Notes: generated by a model from the letters alone, not told the origin. Shown: positions 33,960 through 45,003, counted from the first letter of the stretch. The stretch is 64,000 nucleotides of DNA from Symbiodinium microadriaticum (GCA_001939145.1 LSRX01000589.1:152959-216958), one strand, 5' to 3'. Numbers and translations are program-made.

Positions 33960-34840
33960 TGTTGGTCTTGCATGATCTTTGAAGGCCTGTTCTGGTGGAG
34001 TTCCTCCTCCTGGCGGCTTTGCTGGCTCCTGGCCTCGCTCTTGTGCTTCCTGGCGACCGGGCGCCGCCGGTGGGCGCTCTCCCGGCTGCCCACCGTGTCG
34101 TCGGACTCGAGGGCGCTGAGACCGTCGCAGCCCATACTCACTCTTCTCCATCCGTATTTGCTTCCCGGCTGCATGGATCAGGTTTGCAGCAGAGACTTGC
34201 GGAGTTATCCAGTTATCCCAGAATCAGGTACTACTTTCTCTCGGAGCTGCCAGGGGCATCAGAGGTTGTCCGCATCCAAAGGATGGATCCACCAAGCCTG
34301 CGCATGCCAATCGCTACTTGCCTGCGCCATGGTTTGAGTGTGTTCCCATGACGCGCCCGTCGTGAACCTGAGGATGTTTGGCGCAGTTCTGCAGACTTGG
34401 CTTCCCGACCCGTGCTCTTCCTGAAGCAAAGCTGCAGAGAGTCTGAGAGAGTCCTGCTCCATGACTTCAGCCTCTTGTGGCTCTGCGGGGCGCGCCACTC
34501 CCAGGATCCATGGCGGTGCATGGCGAGGAGGCGAAGCACGGTGCTCACCGCAGGAGCCATGCTTAAAGCATGCGGGCTTTTCAGTCAGAATAAAGTCTGA
34601 ACGATTCCCAAAAACACAAATATCCACTGCATGTAGCAGCGGCTGGCAAGCAGGCCCCCGTTCTCCAAGCTCTGGCGTCTTCGGGCTTCCTCGTTGCACC
34701 TCGACCGAGTCCCGTTGTGTTGGTGTCGGGGGGAGGGGGGGGGGGCCCCGCCGCTTCCCGAGGTGAGCTGCGAGTATCGTCGCTTGCCAGGCGCTGCTTC
34801 GGGCCGGTGTCTCTAGAGTGTGATGGCGAAACGGAGCCAG
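33960..34840. other. Upstream region of the hydrolase, exons not resolved
   Basis: Contains frames with a signal-like hydrophobic stretch (FLLLAALLAPGLALVLPG near 34000, no ATG) and a minus-strand Gln/Glu-rich alternative. The N-terminal half of the alpha/beta hydrolase, with its usual HGG motif, should lie here or further upstream, but I do not see it. Confidence 0.3.
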
Positions 34841-34849
34841 GCACACAGT

Positions 34850-35340
34850 GGCCCATGCAGCTGGAGGACTGTGAGGCGGCCTTCAAGTGGCTCCAAGACG
34901 AGGCCCGCCGCGCCAGCTTGCCAAGAGTGGCTCTCTGTGCTCATGCTTTTGCAGGCGGCCACTCTGGGAGCTGACCTCTCCAAGGTCTCCATTGCGGGCA
35001 CCTCTGCTGGGGGACACATCGCTGCCCTTCTCCTGGCCCGGCGCGCACTCAGAAATTGAAGTTTTCCACTGGGAGCAGTGCAGTTATGCAAGTTCAAGGA
35101 TGCTGAGCGATCGGAGCGAGAACGCCGAGCACGGCATCAGAGTCAGTGCCATGCTGCTCTTCTACCCGGCCTTGGATCCTGCTGATCGCACCGGCAACAC
35201 CGTATGCTCCCCCTTCTCCTGCTCTTGCCTGGGTGTGAGGCCCGGCAGCCAGGCTCCAAGAGGCCTTCCCACTCTGCCTCGAGTTGATCTGATGCCAGGC
35301 GCGGGATGAGCTTTCTGGCATGGTACTTTGAGAAGCGTCT
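34850..35340 (+). CDS. Alpha/beta-hydrolase fold-3 protein (esterase/lipase-like)
   Basis: Exon ending at 34902 reads PMQLEDCEAAFKWLQDE. A GC donor at 34903 and an AG at 34954 remove 52 nt and join it in frame to AATLGADLSKVSIAGTSAGG, which continues HIAALLLAR. GTSAGG is the nucleophile elbow (GxSxG) of the hormone-sensitive-lipase-like group, with the catalytic Ser. A further exon at 35121-35201 reads GIRVSAMLLFYPALDPADRT and ends at a GT donor. Near 35306 MSFLAWYFEKRLG matches the usual cap helix after that strand. The HGGG oxyanion motif and the catalytic Asp and His exons are not seen. A fragment at 38880-39046 might be a later exon. Substrate unknown. Confidence 0.75.
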
Positions 35341-35409
35341 TGGCTGGACTGGCTCTGTACTCGGGGTTACCAGTGCCGCTTCATTGGCTGCAAGTGTTTT
35401 GGCCACCAG

Positions 35410-35448
35410 CCCTAAACCCTTAAACCCGAAAGCCCTAAACCCTAAACA
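35410..35448. repeat. Interstitial telomere-like repeat (CCCTAAA), degenerate
   Basis: Four imperfect CCCTAAA units, same orientation as the other patches, probably in a hydrolase intron. Confidence 0.7.
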
Positions 35449-35459
35449 AACCTGGGCAT

Positions 35460-36030
35460 GTCCGAGTTGTGAGAGCCTAAACCCAGGTTTGTTCTTCAGG
35501 ACCCTCAGCTTTGGCCGTCCGCGGAGCCCTTGGGGCTCCTCCAATCGGCATCTCAGCATCGTCAATAAGACAGGAACCTGTTGTCATACCGTTCTCAGTA
35601 GCTGATAAATTCCTGATAATTGCCACTAGCTGTTGTGATGCTAGCTTTCTGGCATGGCTAAGCCTAAATTTGATACGCCCCATGATTTGTGATGCATGAT
35701 GAAGGGTAGTTAGTACCGCTCTTGTCAACGCTACTTCCGAGCTGCTAGTGCGAGTTGTCGTCCTATGGCCGATGCATGTGACAGTCATCATCCTGTGTCA
35801 TCATGACAGTGGGCCAACAGCCACCAGCAGGCCAGCCAGGAGGTTGCCGCAGTGTGGCCGCCGACCCTGCACCTTGGGCCAGATTTCACGGGCTTTCTGC
35901 CTTGCGGCTCGTGACGCACAACTTTGAGCCCCATCGTTGTTCATCATACTCGTGTCAGGATCATTCACGGAGAGATGGACGGCGTGGTTCCTGTGGAGCA
36001 TAGTTTCCGGCTCAGAGCGAGGCAGCACAG
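35460..36030. other. No gene recognised
   Basis: No convincing exon. Possibly intron of the hydrolase gene. Confidence 0.35.
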
Positions 36031-36039
36031 GTTGAAGGC

Positions 36040-36810
36040 CAGTGGCCCTTGCGGTCGTGGGGGGCGTTCGATGTAAATGTGACTCTTCCACACCTGTCAC
36101 TCCCATCAAAAGCTCGTTTGGAGCACTGCTTGGTGTTACGATCGGAAAGGCGTTCCTAATGTATTTCGCGCATACCACATGCCGCAAAAACTGAGTCGGT
36201 TCTTACATGCATCAAAATCTCGTTTGGAGATGTCGGACACCATGCATAGTGTTGCCGTCCCGGGGGCGTCTAAAGTACATGTGAACTATTCCAATCTATT
36301 CCACGCGTACCACAGGCATCAAGCTCACTTGTAGATTCAGGACACCATCATGGGGGGCCTCTAATGTACATGTGCATGTGAGCTACTCCACACTTACCAC
36401 ATGCATCACAAGCTCGTGTGGACATTTTGGACGCCGCATGGTGTTGCGATCGTGGTGGCGTCCAATGTACGTATATGACCGTATATGATTTGGTCCAGAC
36501 ATGTAGCAAAAGATAGCAAGAGCTCGTCTGACTTTGGACACTGCTTGACTGCTTGGTGTCACGGTCGTGGAGGGCATGTGAAGTCCGCGACATGCATCCA
36601 GATTTGGTCTGGTATTTTGCACACACTGCTTTGTGTTACGGTCGTGGGCGGGGGGGGGGGCGTCCAATGTACATATGAGGTAGCCCAGGCTCGCCGCAAG
36701 CATCACAAGCTCGATGGGGGCACGTTGGGCACACTGCTTGTGTTATGGTCGCCCGGGGTGTCCAACCTACCTGTGATCTACTCCACAGTCACCACATGCA
36801 TAAAAAAAAA
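36040..36810. repeat. Eight-copy tandem repeat, unit about 75-115 bp
   Basis: Units begin with variants of GTGTTACGGTCGTGGGGGGC near 36045, 36134, 36250, 36340, 36440, 36556, 36631 and 36740. Each continues with a GTCCAATGTACATGTGA-like box, CTACTCCACA, ACCACATGCATCA and CAAGCTCGTTTGGA boxes, then a TTGGACACTGCTTG-like end. The units are strongly diverged but collinear. A G-run (36648-36660) lies in one unit. ORFs here are by-products. Confidence 0.8.
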
Positions 36811-36924
36811 TCATTTCAACATATTTTGGGCACGGTCTGCTTTCGAAACCAAAGCCGGAGTCTGAGCCAAAGGCCGCTCCTTCTTGGCATCCCTGGCCGC
36901 AGCGAGCGCAGGTCCGGTCGCAAC

Positions 36925-37070
36925 TGAAGCAACAAACTGAGAAATTATGGCAATAATCTGAGTAATAGTAATAATAGTGACAATAATGCGAAAGATAATG
37001 TAAAATAAGAACAAAAAATACCAATAACGGTAAGTAATATTGTTACATATGGAGCTCGTACCAGTACCAA
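36925..37070. repeat. AAT-rich simple sequence
   Basis: Imperfect AATA/ATAGTA repeats from about 36940 to 37040. Confidence 0.6.
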
Positions 37071-37079
37071 CAAAGAAGG

Positions 37080-38270
37080 CTGCGCATGTCGGGTAAATCT
37101 CGCACGAGGCGACAGCTGCGAATCAGACACTGGAGGCTCCAAGCTTCGTTTCGAGAGACGATTCCACGAAATCCTGGGCCTAAGACTTGCTGTACCCAGG
37201 TGATGGGAGCGGTCGCGAATTCAGAAGTGTGGACAGGCCTGTTGAAGTTACGTGCTTGCTCGATTGCTCGGAGTGCTAGGCGGCTTCAGCTCGTTTCTGC
37301 ACTGAGCAGGCTCTTGGTCGTGCCACTCGCCCGCCACATTTTCGAGACTTGGATGACCCTAAAGGCAGTCCATGGTCGGTGCGCGAGCTAGTGCTGGTAA
37401 CGAATGTGCTGTTTCGGATGACTTCTTGAGACTGAGGAGATCGCCGCTGGCGATCTTGCTAGCGCATCGTACGATGCAGCCATCGGTTGGCTATCGCAAG
37501 TGCAGGACAGGTGTCAGAAAAGATGTGTCGAGGAGTGCGATGTGGCAACTTCAGCATGGCGCGTCTGCCGTGGAGTCAAACTGACGATTTGCCTTCTGTA
37601 GCATGATCTTGGGCATGCGTGGTGCGAGCCGATGGCCCCACAGCAGACCTTGGTAGAGCTTCAAAGAACCGCACAAGGGATGCCATCGATGACTAGCTGC
37701 AAGACACTGGAGCCCGACAGCAGCAGTCCGAAAGCCAAGGGCGCCACGGGTCGCCCATCAAAAAAATTGTTCTGTGCTGTAGCGACATTGGCTCCTCTGG
37801 CCTAGTGGTCATTTCTGCTTGTACAACCGGAATGTCCGAAGTGGATGGCGCCATGTCTCCTGGTCTCTTTCGGAGTTCTTACCAGCGCGACCTGGAAACT
37901 GCCAGGTCATTACTGCAGAGACTGCGCAGAGGCAGACGGGTTGAAACGTTCAAGACGGGACAAAATCTATAAGGAAGAGTTAAGGAATACCGCACCGGCA
38001 GGATGACAGCACTAGCATACTCCCTCCCACCATAGATTTTGTGTAACCCGATAAGACTTTGGGCGTTAGGGTTTTTAAAGCAAGCGAACTCCAAGTTGCA
38101 ATGGGGATCATTAAAGCGCTTTCGGCTGGGATGGCATCTTCCGAAGCCTCGGTCTCCACAGAAACTGCCCTGGGGTTGGTTAGACTTGCAGGTCCTGCGG
38201 ATGATGAATCAAATGGCTCGGAGATTGCCCAGACATCCCGCCCTTGTGTGCCTTGGCTTGTGCGCCGGCT
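37080..38270. other. No gene assigned
   Basis: A + frame at 37086-37391 contains a hydrophobic-basic helix (ARRLQLVSALSRLLVVPLAR) and a + frame at 38059 reads MGVRVFKASELQVAMGIIKA; either could be an exon, but no family is recognised. Confidence 0.25.
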
Positions 38271-38276
38271 AATCCT

Positions 38277-38463
38277 GCCTTCCGACCGCCATCTGTCACG
38301 TTACGGCAGCTGCTGCTGCGACCACTTTCGGTACCTCCACTGCCATCACCACCCGTCACCACTCCACGCGCTGCGCGGACGACGGTTTCGCCTCCACCTC
38401 CTGCTCCCCCTCTGCACCATCCACAAACGTGACCACACCGAAGTTGACCACGGGTACACGGAA
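38277..38463 (+). CDS. Thr/Ala/Ser-rich exon with strong donor
   Basis: One frame reads ICHVTAAAAATTFGTSTAIT and stays Thr/Ser/Ala/Pro-rich to TPKLTTGTRK, where it meets GTGAGT at 38465. Low-complexity, likely disordered or an extracellular linker. Other frames here are shadows. Confidence 0.35.
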
Positions 38464-38876
38464 AGTGAGTCGAACATTTGGCTTGCTGCTGCTGTCCGCC
38501 GAGGAGAGAAAAAGTCAATGTGATGGCGATCGTGCTGGCTGGTGATGAAGACGAAAACGTTCGCGATCATGGTGATGCATGTAATCACATTGGTGACGGA
38601 TGTAGGGCCAATGTAGGCTGCAGCAACAATCCTCCGGTAGACAAGTCTTGTCAACACAGCGAGCAAGCATGTGCTGTGATATGGAAGTCAAACATCACCT
38701 GCACTTGTAACCCCAGGATCGGTTTCTGGTCTGGCGCGTGCTCGAAAACTGGGATGGACAAGGTCTCTCCGATCGACGGGCTTGTCTAGCGGCCTCTCGG
38801 CTGCACGTTTTTTCCATCGGTAATCTTCATTTAAGGTTCGATTTCATGCAGTGTGTTCTTTTTTTTCGGCTTGCAG

Positions 38877-39270
38877 GTGATTTTGGCGGAAGCGCTTCTG
38901 CTGAATCGTGTGGCGGCCCTGCCGACCTTCACTTTGGCTGGTCAGCACAACAATGGCACTTCACGGGCGTCGGACCTCATGGAGTACCTGTCACTCCGAC
39001 ACATCCCCGTCCAAACTGTGCCTCTGAAAAGTGCTGGACTAAGTTGAGGGGGTGAGCGTCCTTTCTGCAGAGCCGGTCGAGATCCGTCAACACTTGTGAA
39101 GGCCTCCCTTCGAGGGTCTGGCAAGATGCCATGGACGTGCACGGCGAGCTGAACCCGGTACAGTGGAGAGACGTGTCCGCCTCCGCGCTGATACGCTACA
39201 GCTCCCGGGAAGGATTCTGGAAATCCGGGATCCATGCCTCAGTGATGAAACTCGCCGGCCTTTTTCATGG
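38877..39270 (+). CDS. Candidate exons, possibly the hydrolase C-terminus
   Basis: After TTGCAG a frame reads VILAEALLLNRVAALPTFTL and AGQHNNGTSRASDLMEYLSL, then RHIPVQTVPL. Strand followed by a helix and another strand fits the C-terminal part of an alpha/beta hydrolase, but the match is weak. A second stretch near 39125 (MDVHGELNPVQWRDVSASAL) could be another exon. Confidence 0.3.
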
Positions 39271-39399
39271 TACAGGGATGCAACCAACTGCAGGGCTTTT
39301 CGATCCAGCCACCCGTGTGGCAGAGGCAGTGGCATGGATGCAAGCTAGGTTGATTTGCGCTTCTGCTTTCTTGGTTCGGTCCATACAGCGGAACTCGGA

Positions 39400-39790
39400 G
39401 AGCAATGCTCTACGTGTGGATGGTGATAGTTGAGCCGGGCTAGATCAAGTAATGCGTCTTTGGCTTTGAAGAACTCAAAATTAAAGGGGCCCCCAGTCGC
39501 GTCACTGGTCGTTGATAACTGGATGTGTAATAAAGGCATACCTATAGGTCTATTTGAAGGCTGCTGCAGTGTTGAAGGATAGCCTGCTTCTCTTCAAGAG
39601 TCGTGTGCAGTTGGTTCCTCCCAGGCTACTCAAGTCCGGCTGCGACTGGGACTGGGGCCTGCCTACATGGGGGTTCACGTGAGGCGACGGCCGCGATGGA
39701 ATGGTATGGTTTTGGTTCTAGATGCTGAGGTCTGAGGTAGGCTGCAGCATAGTGTCGTGAGTCTTGACTGCTTGGAGAATGAAATTGTAA
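39400..39790. other. No gene recognised
   Basis: Nothing convincing between the candidate exon at 39.27 kb and the cupin-gene exons. Confidence 0.35.
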
Positions 39791-39809
39791 CGAAATGCAA
39801 AACTTGTTT

Positions 39810-40031
39810 CACAAAGTTATGAAACAAGAACAGAGCAAGCCAACTGAGAACACTGTTCGAAGGCGTGGGGACAAGCTCCTGATCCCGGGCCTGGACTTGG
39901 CAACCACGCCTAATGCAGTGGCCGAGCGAGTGGCACACCTGGCCCCGCCTGGCGTCCGAACGGTGCCACTTGCACGCGATTTTGAGCTTTTAGGCAACAA
40001 CAATTTTTTTGAGCAATGCTGCAGACGTGGC
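39810..40031 (+). CDS. Upstream exon of the cupin gene (probable)
   Basis: Frame reading RRRGDKLLIPGLDLATTPNA, then VAERVAHLAPPGVRTVPLAR and DFELLGNNNFFEQCC before a stop at 40034. It reads like folded protein. Strand and spacing suggest the cupin gene, but the join is not resolved. Confidence 0.4.
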
Positions 40032-40190
40032 TAAGCGTCGGGGCGGCCTCGTGTGAGGAGGCTCCAGATGCCAAAGTGCATGTTATTTTCTTAGCGTTGG
40101 GTGTTACTTGAAACCTGGCCTACAAGCCGGCAGGAGCCGTTGTTTGCAGCGTCAAAACCACAGACTCGGGTGGTCACGGTAACTTCCCAG

Positions 40191-41071
40191 GTACGTCGCC
40201 ACGAACGACACGCAGGCGGACTACGGCACTGCACTTCTCAAGAGGGGCTTCCAGTGCTTCAGCTCCCATTGCTGGCTTCCTTCCGTAAGTGACAACTTCT
40301 TCCTATTTGCGGTTGAGATGCAGATTGTTGATGCTGCTTCCGTGAGCATCCGAACATTCAACGACTCCATGCCGTGGTACAGGGCAGGTCTTGCTAAGCC
40401 GTCCCATTGTTTGCTGGATCGCAGCATGCACGACTATGTCTTTGGCTTCAGTGCCACGGGCTCTTGTTGCACCTGGCCCCAGAGCCTTGTGCGTCTTGAC
40501 CCAGAAGCACTCTTGCAAACGGCTGCAGACGACACGACAGAGGAGACTCCGAGTGAGCCTGCGGTGGCGGAGCCGGTGACAAAATACAGCATCGTGGTCC
40601 TTGAGGGGCGGAGATCCGAAGGATCAAGGTGGTGGGAATTTCCCGCCAGTATTTGGCCCATGGAGGCTTCCGGGAAAGTGCACGAAGTGACCCTTGAGTT
40701 CTTGGAGCCATGGCTTCGAAGTGCCCCAAAAAGAGAAATTTCCACTTGGACGGAGTATTTCGGGGCCCTGGCAGCTTTCACAGATGACATTTCCGAGGGC
40801 TTGACACGGAGGTCTACGCTTTATGGCTTTGAGAATGTATCAAGGAGGCACAGGCATCTGACTTCCGCAGCTATTCCTCGGCGAGGAGCAGTCTTCTGCT
40901 ACGTTTCCGTTGGCAGGGTGTCAGTCAGGGACCAGTACGGTTCCTTCGACATCGTCGCCGGACAGTATTGCGTCGCTCCAGCTCCGGTTCGTTTTGAGCT
41001 AAGCAGCAAGACCAGACTGGTGGCCGTCCATACACATCCCTTCCAGCCTTTGCGAGCCTTCGCCGCTTTCG
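40191..41071 (+). CDS. Cupin-domain protein, first large exon
   Basis: After CCCAG at 40190 the frame is open into a donor at 41072 (GTAAGTG). Upstream of ATG 40318 it reads YVATNDTQADYGTALLKRGF, which looks like protein, so the real exon begins before that ATG. A GTAAGT at 40285 is in frame without stops and may be coding. Residues near the end (GAVFCYVSVGRVSVRDQYGS, FDIVAGQYCVAP, TRLVAVHTHPFQP) fit a degenerate cupin barrel. The preceding 200 residues are not assigned. Cupins are small beta-barrels with metal-binding or sugar/amino-acid roles; this one's substrate is unknown. Confidence 0.6.
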
Positions 41072-41115
41072 GTAAGTGTTGTCCTGTTTGATTGCCAAAC
41101 TGATACTCTTGTAGT

Positions 41116-41781
41116 TTGAGCTTGCGCAAATCCAGACATCCCCCAAAGCCGTCGCAGCCTGATGGCCAAAGGCCGATCCGCTCCTTTCTTTTCATGCGCA
41201 CCTTACACGAATGCGGTAGGGAAACCCGTGAAAGCCAAGGAACTATCGGGGGCCCGATTGAAAGCAAAGGCCGACTGCGATATGTAGACGGATGCAGCGA
41301 CACGCTCTTGGTGGCTCCACCTAAGCTGTCGGATCCGTGCCTCAACTTGCTTCATTTCCCACCAGGGATCCACCAGACATTACACACGCATCCTTCCGTG
41401 CGTTGCGGGCTCATTGCAAGTGGAGCCGGATATTGCATGGATGGAGATCATCGCAAGATGGAGCTGCAAGAGGGCATGGTCTGGGCCATCCCGAAGGATG
41501 CCGTCCATTCTTTCCATACGGCAGAGTCGAAGGAAGAGTTGAACGTCATCGCCTTCCATCCCGACTCGGACTGGGGTCCTCTGGACGAGGACCATCCCAT
41601 GCTGAATCGGACATGGGTGGACGGTGCCAAGATTGACAACTGCACCGAAAGTCACCGAAGGGCCGATATGCTTCTTACGGACCAGTCGAGGGCCCTGCAT
41701 CTCTCAAGCTTTCTTCAGGCAAATGTTGGCACAAAGCCGCCAGAGCCAGGACCTGAGGTTTTACATACGGGGTGTTTTTAA
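41116..41781 (+). CDS. Cupin domain, second exon with intact metal-site motif
   Basis: Frame reading LLHFPPGIHQTLHTHPSVRC with the His-x-His of cupin motif 1, then GLIASGAGYCMDGDHRKMEL, EGMVWAIPKDAVHSFHT (motif 2 with its His) and ELNVIAFHPDSDWGP. The His residues for one metal site are present; the usual motif-1 Glu is replaced. It follows the first cupin-like segment, so the product would be a bicupin. The acceptor joining the exons is not settled: the obvious AGs (41114, 41219) do not fit the phase of the donor at 41072. The C-terminal 50 residues (SHRRADMLLTDQSRALHLSS) follow to a stop at 41781. Confidence 0.75.
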   Translation: MSLRKSRHPPKPSQPDGQRPIRSFLFMRTLHECGRETRESQGTIGGPIESKGRLRYVDGCSDTLLVAPPKLSDPCLNLLHFPPGIHQTLHTHPSVRCGLIASGAGYCMDGDHRKMELQEGMVWAIPKDAVHSFHTAESKEELNVIAFHPDSDWGPLDEDHPMLNRTWVDGAKIDNCTESHRRADMLLTDQSRALHLSSFLQANVGTKPPEPGPEVLHTGCF

Positions 41782-41789
41782 GGGGGTGC

Positions 41790-42466
41790 TCACGATAGGC
41801 CGAGTTTTGTAGGAACACTCCGACTTTCTCTTTTCAGGAGCACACTCTGGTTGTCGCGGAAATTGGGCTGTGCATTTGGCGGTTCTGGCGGATGACTTCC
41901 GCCCGATAGAGCTGACGAAGGAGCCTGTGTCCTGGCGGCACGGACACGCCGTTTCCGAGTAGCATCCCGACCGTGACCTTCCTGTCGAATTTGGGTGTTG
42001 CTTTTCAAGCGTGCATCTCTCAGCCAAGCCAAGGCCGCGTCTGATACGTCAAGCACGCAGTATTGCCGAGCTGCGCTCAAGACTGAGCAGGCAGCGCGGT
42101 GCGGCCCGCAACAGTTGTCGCTTTGCATCGGAGACACGAAGGCGGCTTGGCCCATTCACCCTGTCTTTCGCGACCTGCCAACTCCTTTGTCCCAAGGTTT
42201 TTCAGCTGTAAAGGCGCGCCAAAAAATCGTAGAGGACAGTACTGTAGGTGATATCCCTTCCCAACTTTGAGAACCCAGGCTGCAGATGGCTCTTGCTCAC
42301 AAGCTCGCAGAGTGAGGCTGGACACAAGCTCCGGCCTGCTGAGTGTGTCCACGTGCAAGGGATAAACGACGCCACGCTGTGGTGGGGAGTCATGCTCTGA
42401 TAAGGCAGGACAGTTTCGTCGCATCACCGGTGGCCAGTAGAGTCGAGAAACTGCTGGTTGAGTCAC
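41790..42466 (-). mobile_element. Possible DIRS-like retroelement fossil
   Basis: A short minus-strand stretch (AWVLKVGKGYHLQY and nearby) resembles the segment just before the reverse transcriptase in DIRS-like elements. Only a small piece is recognisable; the rest is not assignable. It looks broken and old. The identification is tentative. Confidence 0.25.
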
Positions 42467-42469
42467 TGG

Positions 42470-43190
42470 AGATCTGCATCCGCAGCCCCTGAGAGTCCGT
42501 GAAGTCTTCCTTGGCCTGGGATGTGAGAGATATACCGTGTCAGGCGTTCTTCCAGCAGCACCACGGGCCTTTTATGTGCTTGCAACCCCTCACAATCCCT
42601 TCGCAATCCCTGGCTTTTCTCCTGTGCGCAGACCTGCGCAGAGCCATGGGTTACCGCATCGGGGGTCCCTGGGGCTCCGCTCCGCCCGACGCGGCGAAGA
42701 AGCGGCTTCAGGCGCGTAAAAACAGAGGCACCATCGTATCGAGACGTGCAAGTCGCGGAGAAAGGCCAATCGCGCGGATGAGAATCGCTTCGTGACGACC
42801 TACAACAAAACCTTCTGTGCCTTCCTGAGCTTCTGTTCAAAGATGCTCCCGAGCACAGGGCCGCATGCCCGCTTGCACACACACCACTGCGCCAGCTTTG
42901 TTTTCGCACTGTGTTGGAGATTTACTGAGGCTTGTCAAAGTCGCAGTCAGCCACAGTGGTGAACCCACCCAAGAAGATGCTGCTGCCGCAGGTTGGCGGC
43001 GATGTGCAGAGACCTGGCCATGCTTACATGCTACTTGTCTCCCAATTCCATTTTCATTGTCAGCCTTTGGAGAGCTGAGGAACGCTCCTTTCAAGGGCGC
43101 GCCCACTCCCGTGACTCAGGTCGAACGGAGAGTGGTGCAAAGCGCGTGTAGTTGCACGAGTGTGTGTGTGTGTGTGTGACTGAACGGCGT
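42470..43190. other. No gene assigned
   Basis: Open frames overlap on both strands (42499-42795 plus, 42463-42909 minus, 42865-43179 plus) with no recognisable content. A GT microsatellite lies at 43160-43178. Confidence 0.3.
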
Positions 43191-43410
43191 AGGCTCCCAA
43201 AGGGACGAAGTTGATACACAGGGAGCACATCAGGGCTGCTGCGCATTGCAAGGCAAACACGATCAACCCGATTGCGACAATGTCCATGACGAAGTCCATG
43301 ACCAAATCGCTCTCAAGCAGTTCGCTACAACTGGCAGGCTCCTCGCATGGGAGAAGCGAGCTGCTGCAAAATTGTAGCAGCTTGCAGTGACTTTCAGCTA
43401 GCAGGATCAT
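43190..43410 (-). CDS. Possible membrane-protein exon on the minus strand
   Basis: Reads CEEPASCSELLESDLVMDFV followed by a hydrophobic span (IVAIGLIVFALQCAAALMCS) and LCINFVPLGAY. Two Cys before a last membrane span is the layout of a tetraspanin C-terminus, but the match is weak and the strand is opposite to its neighbours. Confidence 0.25.
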
Positions 43411-43439
43411 GATCCTGATGCAGTTTTTAAGCGCCCTTG

Positions 43440-44340
43440 AGGCCGTGCACTCTCGACAGATGTATTGAGGATGAATGCTTCCTACGAAGAGCAGCTCGGA
43501 CTCGTGCTAGAACCCTGATAAGCCACAAGGGAAGTGTCACGTCATTGAGGCATGACCACTGACTACTGTGCCTTTCATTTACTGCTTTCGGAATGCCCTG
43601 GACTGAGGGTGACTGGAACTCTGATGTTGAAAACCTTCAAGAACAGAGCTTCTCAGATGCAGGAAGTCGCACCAGCTTGGTGCTGAAGTAGAGGCCACCC
43701 CGCACAGAGCTCTGTGCGGAAAGCTTCCGAACAAGAATGCGCAGCGAGCACGTGCAGAGCTCAGGATATGCGTCGAAAGTGTCTTGAGCTCTTGGCAAGA
43801 CCTGACCTTAGAGACATCGCGCAGGAGACGTAAGGGTTCAGTTTGCAAGGCTTCGCTGAGGTGCCTTCATGAAAACACGTCTGATCATGTCTGCACCATT
43901 TTTGCACCTGTGCAGCGAAGCTCTTGTTCCATCTTGTTCCAGCTTGCTGTTGACTGGCAGAGCTTGGGAAGCGCGGCTCGAGTCAACTTGCAAGACTGTC
44001 ATCCTGTACGGTAGCGTACAGTGCGCTACCTGTAGGCAAGATTCGGCGCAAGCAGAAGTATAGTTCCATCAACAGCAAGCAACATCTTCAAGTCATTTCG
44101 TCAATCAGAGACTGCCGGGGCCTGTCGACCTGTCCGAGTTTATCCTGAACCCTCAACATTGCCTGAGACGTGTGGATCCGTACCTGCCTTGTGCGAGTGC
44201 GCGTGTCCAACCTAAACCCATGACGGTCCTATAGTAATCCTATAGCCTATATATAGTGTATATATATATATATATAGAGTATGTGATTATGATTCTACCA
44301 TATGGCTTGCACAACATCGAACATATTTTCGTACTTATCC
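43440..44340. other. No gene assigned; TA run
   Basis: Weak + frames near 43750-44014. A TATA microsatellite at 44257-44277 sits just upstream of the first EF-hand exon. Confidence 0.35.
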
Positions 44341-44345
44341 TACAG

Positions 44346-44455
44346 GGCCCTCGGAGCTTCCGCCAGGACCTTTTCAAGCAGGCCGACGCCGACGGTAGTG
44401 GCGAGTTGGAGTTCCCAGAAATCCAGAAGGTGTTGGAGAGGCCGCCTCCATGAAC
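44346..44455 (+). CDS. EF-hand exon upstream of kinase 1
   Basis: After CCTACAG the frame reads RSFRQDLFKQADADGSGELE then FPEIQKVLE. DADGSGELEFPE is a complete 12-residue calcium loop (D1, D3, S5, E7, E12). A GT donor may lie at GAAG-GTGTTG (about 44430). It is either an N-terminal EF-hand of kinase 1 or the tail of an upstream paralogue whose kinase part I do not see. Confidence 0.7.
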
Positions 44456-44639
44456 ACATAGATTGGAGGATGCAGTCAAGATCGTGCAGATCATGATATG
44501 GCAGTGCACGTATGATACCGTATGGTATGTGCATATGTTCGAATTTGTTCCGAACTCATGCATGTGCATACCTTCCTACCTGCTTGACTACGTACGTACA
44601 CACATCAACGCAACAGCCGCGTTTCAATCCCTTCGATGA

Positions 44640-44765
44640 CCTCCCGGAGGCTGCATGACGAGATGGACCTGCCGGTGCCGAATCGGGATTTGGTCGACCA
44701 TCGGCCTGACTTAGACGTTTTGGTTCGGGAGTTTCGGGGTTTCTTACAAGGTTTTTATCTAGTCT
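44640..44765 (+). CDS. Possible linker exon between EF-hands
   Basis: Frame reading MTSRRLHDEMDLPVPNRDLV and RPDLDVLVREFRGFLQ, helical and acidic. Sits between the two EF-hand exons; weak evidence. Confidence 0.3.
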
Positions 44766-44914
44766 GAGTTGACTTGTGCCTTCTTGCGCCTGTGTGCTCC
44801 ATGTGATGCAAGGGCTCAGTGCTTCTCTACTAGCCACGTCTGTACATGGTGGGTGCACAGTCATGCAAGCAATGGCAAGCAAGTGGAGCATACTGGAGCA
44901 CAGCTGACAGGAGT

Positions 44915-44985
44915 CGTTGCTCAAGCGCTTCGACACCACTGGCAGGAAAGTCCTGGGGCAATATGATTTTTACGAGCAGCTTGGA
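44915..44985 (+). CDS. Second, degenerate EF-hand exon upstream of kinase 1
   Basis: Reads LLKRFDTTGRKVLGQYDFYE: a loop with D1 and D12 and T3, but basic residues at positions where calcium ligands are expected (R5), so probably not a calcium binder. Helix-loop-helix pattern is clear. Confidence 0.5.
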
Positions 44986-45003
44986 TAGTTGCAGCTGGTC
45001 CTA

